From contig OY365808.1 of assembly GCA_959347315.1 (NCBI GenBank), positions 58,458,861 through 58,522,860 on the forward strand: 64,000 nucleotides of DNA. Direction: 5' to 3'. The translations under genes and the position numbers were made by a program. The notes below the pieces were generated by a model. That model ran no database searches. It saw only the letters and a program-made list of their open reading frames with translations, and had not been told where the DNA came from. Positions 27,587 through 39,500 of this stretch are shown one piece after another; positions within the stretch are counted from its first letter, which is position 1, and each line of letters starts with the position of its first letter. The stretch is from Bimastos eiseni (Eukaryota > Annelida > Clitellata > Crassiclitellata > Lumbricidae).

Positions 27587-30500
27587 GTAGGAAATGATGC
27601 TTGCAGTGATCTAGCGTATAATGCGACATTGCGCAATACAATACAATACTATACAATGTGCGCATCTTTGCAAACATTTTGATAAAACTTTGTCTGTCCA
27701 GCATTAATTTTCAAAGACTGTTCGTCGGAACACGATGCTCGCTCGACAATTCCTCGAGGGGCCTATGTTTAGGATTGTATAGATGTCAACACGTACAGGA
27801 TTAATGCATGGATGGATGGATGAATGCATGCATGCATTTCTGAGAACACTTGGCATAAAGCGTATTGACTCACAAATGCGCTCTAGCTAGGACTATCCAA
27901 CAGACCTAAACAAACTATAGTTTTAAGAAAGATGATCTCTGATAAAAAGAATATATTTGCTTACTATTACCTCCTTAGATCCTACAACTAAGTTAATTTT
28001 GAAGAAACAATTAACTATGGCAATTATAATCGTGTAAATATTATGCGGATTTAGTCATCAGCGATGGAAGAGTTCGAAAGACTTCTACAGCGAAAATTTG
28101 ATCGAACTCAGTGAGATCAATATTTGCGTCGCTCGAAGCATGAAATGAGGGAGGATCGTACAGATGTCTTAATGTACAATCCTCTCATTTCATTCTATAG
28201 GTCTGGCATGTCTGATCGATTGCTGGACCTAATGAACCCAACCAGTTTTATTCTGCTGTATGAGGCGACACTTTCACGCATGACTAAACTATTATTTGCC
28301 TAAGAAAGAGACCTAATGAGGACAAGTCTAAATTCGGAACCTTAAGGCATATACAATTATACATGTACATCGACTAAAGCCAACAACTGTGAATAGGGCT
28401 TCTTATGACCTAGTCTGAGTGTTGAGCACGAGACCAAAAACTCAAGACCGAGACCAAGACCTCGAGGTCCAAGACCAAGACCGAGACCAAGTGGTCCGAG
28501 ACCACGACCGATGGTCCGAGACCAAGACCAAGACCGATACTCTTTTTTATAAACAATTCAATTTATTAAGACACTAAAACGGAATAGCACGCTTAAAACA
28601 TTAATTTTGCTGCTGAAGAATACTAATCTTAATAATGGCGCAGAAAAAAACCCAGTTTTACCGGCACTCTGAACTTATGCGGGTTCAGCCCTTGGCCCTG
28701 AGAATATTACACTATAAAGTACTTACAGTATACGATAGGTATAAATGCTTTAAGACATCTGGAGAAATAAATTAACGTTCCGTTTGAATGGTTACTTGTA
28801 CCTCAGAATTGTAGGTCAACAGTGCCCACATTATTAGATTGTTCCAAACCTTGTAATTTTTGAAAGCAAATCTAGAAATGGCCATGGCTATGTTGCAAAT
28901 GCATTTTCCCCCCATAATAACATGTATATAAAGATGGTCAGCACGCCATAAATCTATAACAGTCGCGCAGGGCTAAACATCCGGTGTCTCCAATAATCGA
29001 AAATAACCGATAAATATCTAAAAATATTGCTCTGATACGGCAAATGACCAAGAACGCTAATCCCATGACCGTTCCTTTAAGACCAAGTCCAAGACCGACG
29101 GGAGGGAGTGAGTGAAACAGACAGAGACAGAGGGAGACAGATGGAGTGAGAGAGGAGAGACTTTGATGCCGCGTAGGCCTATTGATGATTATTAATATTC
29201 CACTTAAAATGCTTTTTTCTGTTAAATGTCAACAGAGATTTTGTTCGATGTCATCAAGAACGTTGCTTTTCTTTCCTGTCAAAGAGACGACGTTCTGATT
29301 AGAGAAGGCGACCAAGGAGATTGGTACGTTCCTACTACCCGCACCCCAGCCTTTTCACCGCCCACCACCGCTCACCCCCTCACGATCCACCTTTTATCAC
29401 CCTTCAACCCAAAACGAAAGTCTCACGTGTTCAACAATTTCACCTCTGATCGATGCATCCATTCTGCAACAATCCAAATGATCAACAATTCCTCTGCCTT
29501 CTTTACTCCATAATAATCTGATAATAGTCTTATAATCTTCTGGACAACCTCTCTGACACGACGCAGCATTCGTGAATAAGTTGATAATCTGCGATTAGCT
29601 TCAAGTAGCGCTCTATAGATTTGTAAGAACGCTGAGGGTTCTACTTAGACTAGCTCTACTATTATATCAGATGTTGACGAGTAGATTATGCTAGGGGAAA
29701 CTAGCTACACATGAAGAGACAGTTAGAATATAACTTATCTTTATTAAATACAGAGAAGAAGAGGTAATAATAATAATATATATATATAATGATTGTGACT
29801 AATACACAACAGTTACATGTACTTACTAATATGAGTATGGATGAGATGATAACGACCAAGTCCTAAGATGATATGAGTTGACGAGCCTCACAAGATAGTT
29901 AGAGTTCTCCCGAAGTCAGACTGCGAAGTTCTTAACAGTGTTACAGCTTATAAGTCCTTTCCTCAGCCAAAGAGGAAACTGGCCTATCCTAGAACAGACT
30001 ACTTTGATTGGCCAACTACTGACCACTCAAGGTATTCCTAGAATGTGGGTTGACTGTAACTGCTAGAGCCTACATGAGTGACTGACAGAACCTATACTGT
30101 CAGAATTAGTGAATGTTCAGCTAAACCTAATGTATAATAATGATCTATATATATAAATTGTTCGAGGCTATCTATTGTAATGTAATGTACAGAATTATCA
30201 CGGTTACAGATTTAAGCTCTAACTCTTACAGTGGGACTGTGTTCTTGTGACGCATCTTCCCATGCCTGGCACTCTCTCTTACTTAACCCATTTGAAACCA
30301 ACAGTTCAGTTCTGGCTACATCCCTCTCACTGCAATAGGATCAGAGTTAACCTTCACACCATCTCTGAAGTCTGTACAGCCCCCTCCCTCACTCGAGTCT
30401 AGACTGGCAATTTAGATATTATCTATAATAACGGTGAATGAACTGAACCTTTAACATCACAATGTATGTCTACATTGTTCCAGTATGTATATCATTCTAC

Positions 30501-33500
30501 GCGGATCGGTTGGCATCTATCGTCTTCCAGAAGAACTTAGAAATCTGGAGGAAGAAGCATCGACGACTACCAACTCCACCACCACTACCACTGTCACCAG
30601 CTCCACTCCCTCTTCCAGTTCTACCATCGACATCAAGGGACAAACGAAGGTCAAGGAATCCGTTAGACCTCAGCTGGGAGAAAGAGTGGCTGGACTAGGT
30701 GCGTTCACATGGACTCCCATTAGAGGGACAAGGTAAGGGGTGAGGTAAGGGGTGAAGTAAGGGATGAGGTAAGGGGTGAGGTAAGGGGTGAGGTAAGGGA
30801 TGAGGTAAGGGATGAGGTAAGGGATGAGGTAAGGGGTGAGGTAAGGGATGAGGTAAGGGATGAGGTAAGGGATGAGGTAAGGGGTGAGGTAAGGGATGAG
30901 GTAAGGGGTGAGGTAAGGGGTGAGGTAAGGGATGAGGTAAGGGATGAGGTAAGGGATGAGGTAAGGGGTGAGGTAAGGGATGAGGTAAGGGATGAGGTAA
31001 GGGATGAGGTAAGGGGTGAGGTAAGGGATGAGGTAAGGGGTGAGGTAAGGGGTGAGGTAAGGGATGAGGTAAGGGATGAGGTAAGGGGTGAGGTAAGGGA
31101 TGAGGTAAGGGGTGAGGTAAGGGGTGAAGTAAGGGATGAGGTAAGGGGTGAGGTAAGGGGTGAGGTAAGGGGTGAGGTAAGGGGTGAGGTAAGGGATGAG
31201 GTAAGGGGTGAGGTAAGGGGTGAAGTAAGGGATGAGGTAAGGGGTGAGGTAAGGGATGAGGTAAGGGGTGAGGTAAGGGATGAGGAAAGGAGCGAGGTAA
31301 GGGGTGAAGTAAGGGATGAGGTAAGGGGTGAGGTAAGGGGTGAGGTAAGGCGTGAAGTAAGGGATGAGGTAAGGGGTGAGGTAAGGGATGAGGTAAGGGG
31401 TGAGGTAAGGGGTGAAGTAAGGGATGAGGTAAGGGGTGAGGTAAGGGGTGAAGTAAGGGATGAGGTAAGGGGTGAGGTAAGGGGTGAAGTAAGGGATGAT
31501 GTAAGGGGTGAAGTAAGGCGTGAAGTAAGGGATGAGGTAAGGGGTGAGGTAAGGGATGAGGTAAGGGGTGAAGTAAGGCGTGAAGTAAGGGATGAGGTAA
31601 GGGGTGAGGTAAGGGATGAGGTAAGGGGTGAGGTAAGGGGTGAAGTAAGGGATGAGGTAAGGGGTGAGGTAAGGGGTGAGGTAAGGGATGAGGTAAGGGG
31701 TGAGGTAAGGGGTGAGGTAAGGGATGAGGTAAGGGGTGAGGTAAGGGGTGAAGTAAGGGATGAGGTAAGGGGTGAAGTAAGGGATGAGGTAAGGGGTGAG
31801 GTAAGGGGTGAGGTAAGGGATGAGGTGAGGGGTGAGGTAAGGGGTGAAGTAAGGGGTGAGGTAAGGGATGAGGTAAGGGGTGAGGTAAGGGGTGAAGTAA
31901 GGGATGAGGTAAGGGGTGAGGTAAGGGGTGAGGTAAGGGATGAGGTGAGGGGTGAGGTAAGGGGTGAAGTAAGGGATGAGGTAAGGGGTGAGGTAAGGGG
32001 TGAGGTAAGGGGTGAGGTAAGGGGTGAAGTAAGGGGTGAGGTAAGGGATGAGGAAAGGAGCGAGGTAAGGGGTGAAGTAAGGGATGAGGTAAGGGGTGAG
32101 GTAAGGGGTGAGGTAAGGGGTGAGGTAAGGGGTGAAGTAAGGGATGAGGTAAGGGGTGAAGTAAGGGATGAGGTAAGGGGTGAGGTAAGGGATGAGGTAA
32201 GGGGTGAGGTAAGGGGTGAAGTAAGGGATGAGGTAAGGGGTGAGGTAAGGGGTGAGGTAAGGGATGAGGTGAGGGGTGAGGTAAGGGGTGAAGTAAGGGA
32301 TGAGGTAAGGGGTGAGGTAAGGGGTGAGGTAAGGGGTGAGGTAAGGGGCGAGGTAAGGGGTGAGGTAAGGGATGAGGAAAGGAGCGAGGTAAGGGGTGAA
32401 GTAAGGGATGAGGTAAGGGGTGAGGTAAGGGGTGAGGTAAGGGGTGAGGTAAGGGGTGAAGTAAGGGATGAGGTAAGGGGTGAGGTAAGGGGTGAGGTAA
32501 GGGGTGAGGTAAGGGGTGAGGTAAGGGATGAGGTAAGGGGTGAGGTAAGGGGTGAAGTAAGGGATGAGGTAAGGGGTGAGGTAAGGGGTGAGGTAAGGGG
32601 TGAGGTAAGGGGTGAGGTAAGGGATGAGGCAAGGAGCGAGGTAAGGGGTGAGGTAAGGGATGAGGTAAGGGGTGAGGTAAGGGGTGAAGTAAGGGGTGAG
32701 GTAAGGGGTGAAGTAAGGCGTGAAGTAAGGGGTGAGGTAAGGGGTGAAGTAAGGGATGAGGTAAGGGGCGAGGTAAGGGGTGAGGTAAGGGATGAGGCAA
32801 GGGATGAGGTAAGGGGTGAAGTAAGGGATGAGGTAAGGGGTGAGGTAAGGGGTGAAGTAAGGGGTGAGGTAAGGGGTGAAGTAAGGCGTGAAGTAAGGGA
32901 TGAGGTAAGGGGTGAGGTAAGGGATGAGGAAAGGGGCGAGGTAAGGGGTGAAGTAAGGGATGAGGTAAGGGGTGAGGTAAGGGGTGAAGTAAGGCGTGAA
33001 GTAAGGGATGAGGTAAGGGGTGAGGTAAGGGATGAGGTAAGGGGTGAGGTAAGGGGTGAAGTAAGGGATGAGGTAAGGGGTGAGGTAAGGGGTGAAGTAA
33101 GGGATGAGGTAAGGGGTGAAGTAAGGGATGAGGTAAGGGGTGAGGTAAGGGGTGAAGTAAGGGGTGAGGTAAGGGGTGAAGTAAGGCGTGAAGTAAGGGA
33201 TGAGGTAAGGGGTGAGGTAAGGGATGAGGAAAGGGGCGAGGTAAGGGGTGAAGTAAGGGATGAGGTAAGGGGTGAGGTAAGGGGTGAAGTAAGGCGTGAA
33301 GTAAGGGATGAGGTAAGGGGTGAGGTAAGGGATGAGGTAAGGGGTGAGGTAAGGGGTGAAGTAAGGGATGAGGTAAGGGGTGAGGTAAGGGGTGAGGTAA
33401 GGGATGAGGTGAGGGGTGAGGTAAGGGGTGAAGTAAGGGATGAGGTAAGGGGTGAGGTAAGGGGTGAGGTAAGGGGTGAGGTAAGGGGCGAGGTAAGGGG

Positions 33501-36500
33501 TGAGGTAAGGGATGAGGAAAGGAGCGAGGTAAGGGGTGAAGTAAGGGATGAGGTAAGGGGTGAGGTAAGGGGTGAGGTAAGGGGTGAGGTAAGGGGTGAA
33601 GTAAGGGATGAGGTAAGGGGTGAGGTAAGGGATGAGGTAAGGGGTGAGGTAAGGGGTGAAGTAAGGGGTGAGGTAAGGGGTGAAGTAAGGCGTGAAGTAA
33701 GGGGTGAGGTAAGGGGTGAAGTAAGGGATGAGGTAAGGGGCGAGGTAAGGGGTGAGGTAAGGGATGAGGCAAGGGATGAGGTAATGGGTGAAGTAAGGGA
33801 TGAGGTAAGGGGTGAGGTAAGGGGTGAAGTAAGGGGTGAGGTAAGGGGTGAAGTAAGGCGTGAAGTAAGGGATGAGGTAAGGGGTGAGGTAAGGGATGAG
33901 GAAAGGGGCGAGGTAAGGGGTGAAGTAAGGGATGAGGTAAGGGGTGAGGTAAGGGGTGAAGTAAGGCGTGAAGTAAGGGATGAGGTAAGGGGTGAGGTAA
34001 GGGATGAGGTAAGGGGTGAGGTAAGGGGTGAAGTAAGGGATGAGGTAAGGGGTGAGGTAAGGGGTGAAGTAAGGGATGAGGTAAGGGGTGAAGTAAGGGA
34101 TGAGGTAAGGGGTGAGGTAAGGGGTGAAGTAAGGGGTGAGGTAAGGGGTGAAGTAAGGCGTGAAGTAAGGGATGAGGTAAGGGGTGAGGTAAGGGATGAG
34201 GAAAGGGGCGAGGTAAGGGGTGAAGTAAGGGATGAGGTAAGGGGTGAGGTAAGGGGTGAAGTAAGGCGTGAAGTAAGGGATGAGGTAAGGGGTGAGGTAA
34301 GGGATGAGGTAAGGGGTGAGGTAAGGGGTGAAGTAAGGGATGAGGTAAGGGGTGAGGTAAGGGGTGAAGTAAGGGATGAGGTAAGGGGTGAGGTAAGGGG
34401 TGAAGTAAGGGATGAGGTAAGGGGTGAAGTAAGGCGTGAAGTAAGGGATGAGGTAAGGGGTGAGGTAAGGGATGAGGTAAGGGGTGAGGTAAGGGGTGAA
34501 GTAAGGGATGAGGTAAGGGGTGAGGTAAGGGGTGAAGTAAGGCGTGAAGTAAGGGATGAGGTAAGGCGTGAGGTAAGGGATGAGGTAAGGGGTGAGGTAA
34601 GGGGTGAAGTAAGGGGTGAGGTAAGGGGTGAAGTAAGGCGTGAAGTAAGGGATGAGGTAAGGGGTGAGGTAAGGGATGAGGTAAGGGGTGAGGTAAGGGG
34701 TGAAGTAAGGGATGAGGTAAGGGGTGAGGTAAGGGGTGAAGTAAGGCGTGAAGTAAGGGATGAGGTAAGGGGTGAGGTAAGGGATGAGGTAAGGGGTGAG
34801 GTAAGGGGTGAGGAAAGGGGTGAGGTAAGGGGTGAAGTAAGGGATGAGGTAAGGGGTGAGGTAAGGGGTGAAGTAAGGGGTGAGGTAAGGGGTGAAGTAA
34901 GGCGTGAAGTAAGGGGTGAGGTTAGGGATGAGGTAAGGGATGAGGTAAGGGGTGAAGTAAGGGGTGAGGTAAGAGGTGAAGTAAGGCGTGAAGTAAGGGG
35001 TGAGGTAAGGGGTGAGGTAAGGCGTGAAGTAAGGGATGAGGTAAGGAGTGAGGTAAGGGGTGAGGTAAGGGATGAGGAAAGGGGTGAGGTAAGGGGTGAA
35101 GTAAGGCGTGAGGTAAGGGGTGAGGTAAGGCGTGAAGTAAGGGCTGAGGTAAGGGTGAGGTAAGGGGTGAGGTAAGGGGCAAGGTAAGGGTGAAGTAAGG
35201 GTGGGTAAGAGATAAGATAATGAGTGGGGTAAGGGCGGGGTAAGATGAGGGGTATGGTAATGGGTGGGGTAAGAGGTAAGGTAAGGGGCGAGGTAACTGG
35301 TAAGTCTATAAGGTAAGGAGTGAAGTGAGGTATGATTAGGTAATGTATGAATAAATAAGGTAAGATTATGATAGGTAAATCATAAACTTGCCCGTTTAAA
35401 CAGAATCTGTCCGTCTCTTCATCATATATATATATATATATATATTCTGTTTAAACGGGCAAGTTTATGATTTACCTATCATAATATATATATATATATA
35501 TATATATATCTGTCTCTCTCTCTCTGTCTCTCTGATGGTTGTCTTATTGCTCTATGGTGGTCGTGGTGTATGTTACGTCGGTTGCAGGTGAACCTTCGAC
35601 CTTTGGTGACGTAGCTCTGATGAGTGAGGATTGCATTCGAACAGCCTCCGTCATCGTCGACGAACCCTCTGACTTCATCGTCTTCGATCGAGACCTCTAC
35701 AACCGATCCGTTAAGTCCGTCCTCAAGAAGGAGTTCGAGGACAAGACGAACTTCATCGACCGTAGCCACTACTTCCGGTCATGGCAACCGAGGTACAGGA
35801 AGCAACTGGCTATGGCGATGGTCAAAGAAACAGTTCCATTCAATTCAGAGCTAACGAAGCAGGGAAATCCCGTTGATACCATCTACTTCCTACTCGCGTA
35901 AGTATGCAGAGTGTCACAGAGAGTCTAAAGCACACGTCAGAGTCTAAACTACTAAAGCAAAGAGGGAGTCTAAAACTAGAATGTCTCAAGCAAGAGAGTC
36001 TAAAGCAGAAAGAGATGCATATTGGACAGTTTAGTTACTAAATAGTTTCCTGAAACGACTTATTGCCTGTTCGTTACCTTTCTTCGGCAGAGGTGAAGTG
36101 AAGGTGACAGTGGATCCCAGTCAACACAAGACACAATTCCCGAAAATTCTGACGAAATCTGGTTCCTCAGAAAAGATCCGATCAGATCAACCAATCAACA
36201 ACAAACAAGAACCAACCAACACGTAATCTTCAGATATATAATCTTCAGCTACAGATAATTTATTAACATTCTAAGCGCTCTAAATGCACTACAATTTTCT
36301 ACAAAACGAGAGTTGACATGTCACCTGCGTAAATCTGGCGTCTTTGTCACTTAGGCTACTTACTTAGTCAACTGTAGGCTACTATGGGATGCCACTGGAT
36401 GGATGGTATACGCAAGAGGTATCATATAATAATGCTAACTACTCTATGGTATACCATGGCTCTATTCGAAGTTAGGGCGGCCATAAGAACTGTATTGTTT

Positions 36501-39500
36501 ACTTAATGATCACTGGCAAGAAATGTGCTCAACGGTACTTTCTAAAAATCGTAGGCCTACCCCAATAATTCTCGTCTCTCCAATGCCAAACGCATGCCAC
36601 TACACCCGTCTGTACCTGTTCACCTGTACATCTAGGAGCTGCTTTTCCCACGATTTAGGCCTATAATTTGCGTAGGTTTTGAAGAAACTATGGGCAGAAC
36701 ATATGCCCTATAGTTATTCGAAGCACAATACTATATTCGTTGGGTTATACACAGTTAGACAGTTTATGTATTCATCATAATATGTGACTTACCTTTCAAA
36801 GTCAAATAGCCATGCACCGTCTACTTCCACTTCCTGCTCATCCTCTACATGACTGAACTATTCCTCTGATCATGGAGGAGATGAGAGACCTTGGCTTTTC
36901 ATGGCAGCTCAAACAGATGAGGCAATCTCGTCTTGCGCAAGGAATACCAGTAAGAAACAGCTTTGCATAATGAACACATCGTTAGTTGTAATTTTTGTAT
37001 GTATCCGTTCACAACTCCTCCCAACTTCAAGATTTTGGAGTCACTAGCGACACTGGCTGCCATTTACTTATACAGCTCGATGCAGACTGACCAGTGCCGA
37101 AAAAGATGGCGTCCGAGCGCAACGGGTGGGCCTGGAGCATCAGGTGCGGTGGGCAGAAGGACGGCGTCTTCTGTTGAAGTCTGTCTGCTTGGAATCAACG
37201 AGTGCGTAGGTAAGATAATCAATTGAAAGTATGCATTCGCTTTGAATACTGACGCTGATTAAAATACGTGGTTGTCGGCTGTTGGTCCTTCCAAGGACCT
37301 TCGATAGACGACGCAGGTCCAATTTGCCTTCCGCTGAACGACACCTCACACCTGCACAGAGTAAGAGCCTAGAGGTCTTCTCAAAATTCTCTTCCTACCG
37401 GAGCGACGTTTATCGTCAAACAATGAACGCATATATATATATATATGTATATATATATAAATTCATTTACACTTAGACTTCTAAGTTCTTAGGCTGTTGT
37501 TGCAAGTAACACATGTACAGGCTAGTGCCCAATAGAGGTCACAAAGAAGAAAGAACATGGTAAACAACTTTACAGAATACAGACCCAGTTATTCAGATTT
37601 ATACAATTTGGATAAAAATTAGTTTTAATTAAAAATACCATTAATTAAAATCTGTTTGCCTGTGTACTGCAGGTGACATTGAGGTATTGATGGAGTTGAC
37701 AACGTACCTTCAGACGTCGACCTGTACCCAACGAACGGAGGTCCTCATCCTCGAGACTCGTCATTTCGATCGTCTCTTCACCCGTCGTCACCCTAGAACC
37801 GTCGATCGGATGAAGGAAGACCTGATGACTCGACTCCAGTTCCGCCTCTCTCCCATTCGCCGCCACTCCTCCTCAGTCCCTCTTCTCAACAGACTTCTGG
37901 AAAAGGTGGAAGAGTACAATCGTCGGGTGATCTCCCAGACGGCAGCACGTCAGCTGCGCAGCTGGGCATCGAGCTTCAAGGAAGAGAAGGTGGAGAGGTC
38001 AGGGAGTGGCATGTTCGACGGGTTCGTACCACACCAGGGTGCCCTCATCGATATTCAGGGACCTGGAACAGTCTTCCACCGCATTCGCCAGAGGGATAAG
38101 GCTCGTGTGGCCAGGCTGACGAAAGGGAGAAGGATCCGGTGGCCAGGGTTTGGGATGGGACTGACTGCACGGAGGCTGAGGTTTGGAAAGAGGTTACTGA
38201 AGGAGAGGATGGAGGAAGGGGAGGGAGAGGACATGGAGGAAGGGAGAGAGGAAGGAGGAGGAAGGGGTTCTTCTGCTGCTTCTGGAGTGGCATCTGCGCC
38301 TGACCCAATCGAAAGGAATCTTGAGGAGAGGATGAGGCTGTGGCATCTGTCGAATAAGACTCACGCATGGACGGTCAGAGACAAACCACTCATCGCTGAG
38401 CTACATCGAACACATACAGAGGTATCTCACCACCTTCCTTCTTTCTTACCTAATTACGTAACGTAGATAGTAACTGCCTTACTCACTCACTTGCTTGTCT
38501 ACCTATAGCTGCAGACATCTCATAGGTCAGACGTGGAGGTAAAGTACACGGTACAACAAAATTAGGCGGGACTATGACGCTATAATTTATGTCGGATTAA
38601 TATGATAATAATTATGGTATACACCGTATTTGGAATAAGGAGAAGCAGGGAATTAACCAACAAAACGAAGACAAAAACAGATTTTTCTATATCGATCGAA
38701 ATGATGAGAGTGAAGTTACGGCTTATGGTTCTGAAGTGTCAGCGCTTGTTGCCTTCGGTAATAGGCACTACATTAGACATAATTAGGCTACAGGTCTATA
38801 TTAAACACGTGTATTAAAAAGCATTATTGATATGATTATATTTATATTATATGTATGACCGTCGTTACATTACAATACATTAGCCAGCGTATACATTACA
38901 TTGTATGATCGTATGGTGAATTGTTGTCCGCTGTTCCTTTCAGTCTTTGGTTCGACAGGCTGCCGGCGTAGTAGCACCTATAGTCACGAGGTCAAAGGAT
39001 AAGGACAGAGTTCACCGTCAGAGGTCAACGGCGCCCCAAAGGAGGATAATCAGAATAGAACAGGGAAACAGAAAAACAGTCCATAAAAAGGTCATGACCT
39101 CTGATGACTATTGTAGGCCTAGGATCTATTTAGTAAAGTAAAATTTATTTAATTTGTTTAATAATATGTGACATTATTTATTAAAATAGAATTTATTTTA
39201 TTTAATAATATATTGACTTATTTGGCAAACTGTAATTTGGAAAGGTAATAGTCACTTCGAGAGTTCTACTGCTTCCTAAAAGAAGAGATTGCGCGAACCA
39301 ACCAACTTAATTACAGATGTTCATTCAATTCATCCAAGCCCAAAAGTAGGTCAGGTCATGTGTACTTGTTTCCATAGCAACCACATGACCTCGGCCCTGG
39401 TCACGTGTCTCAAAGAATAGATCATTTGCGATCTTCACCATGCACCGATGTAGCTCTTGATGATGGATCCATTTAAGGTTCTGTAGTGTTTATCGCTTGT

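Noticed and set aside
30721..30740. Stronger donor AAG|GTAAGG as the true end of CNBD2-like exon 3
   Set aside because: It would join exon 4 as AGG TGA and stop at once. The weaker donor at 30699 gives the expected GLGEPSTFGDVAL join.
30695..35182. Open frames of 1,025 codons (minus) and 1,112 codons (plus)
   Set aside because: They translate the 12-bp repeat into (PHPL)n or (GEVR)n and lie inside an intron whose flanking exons join in frame without them.
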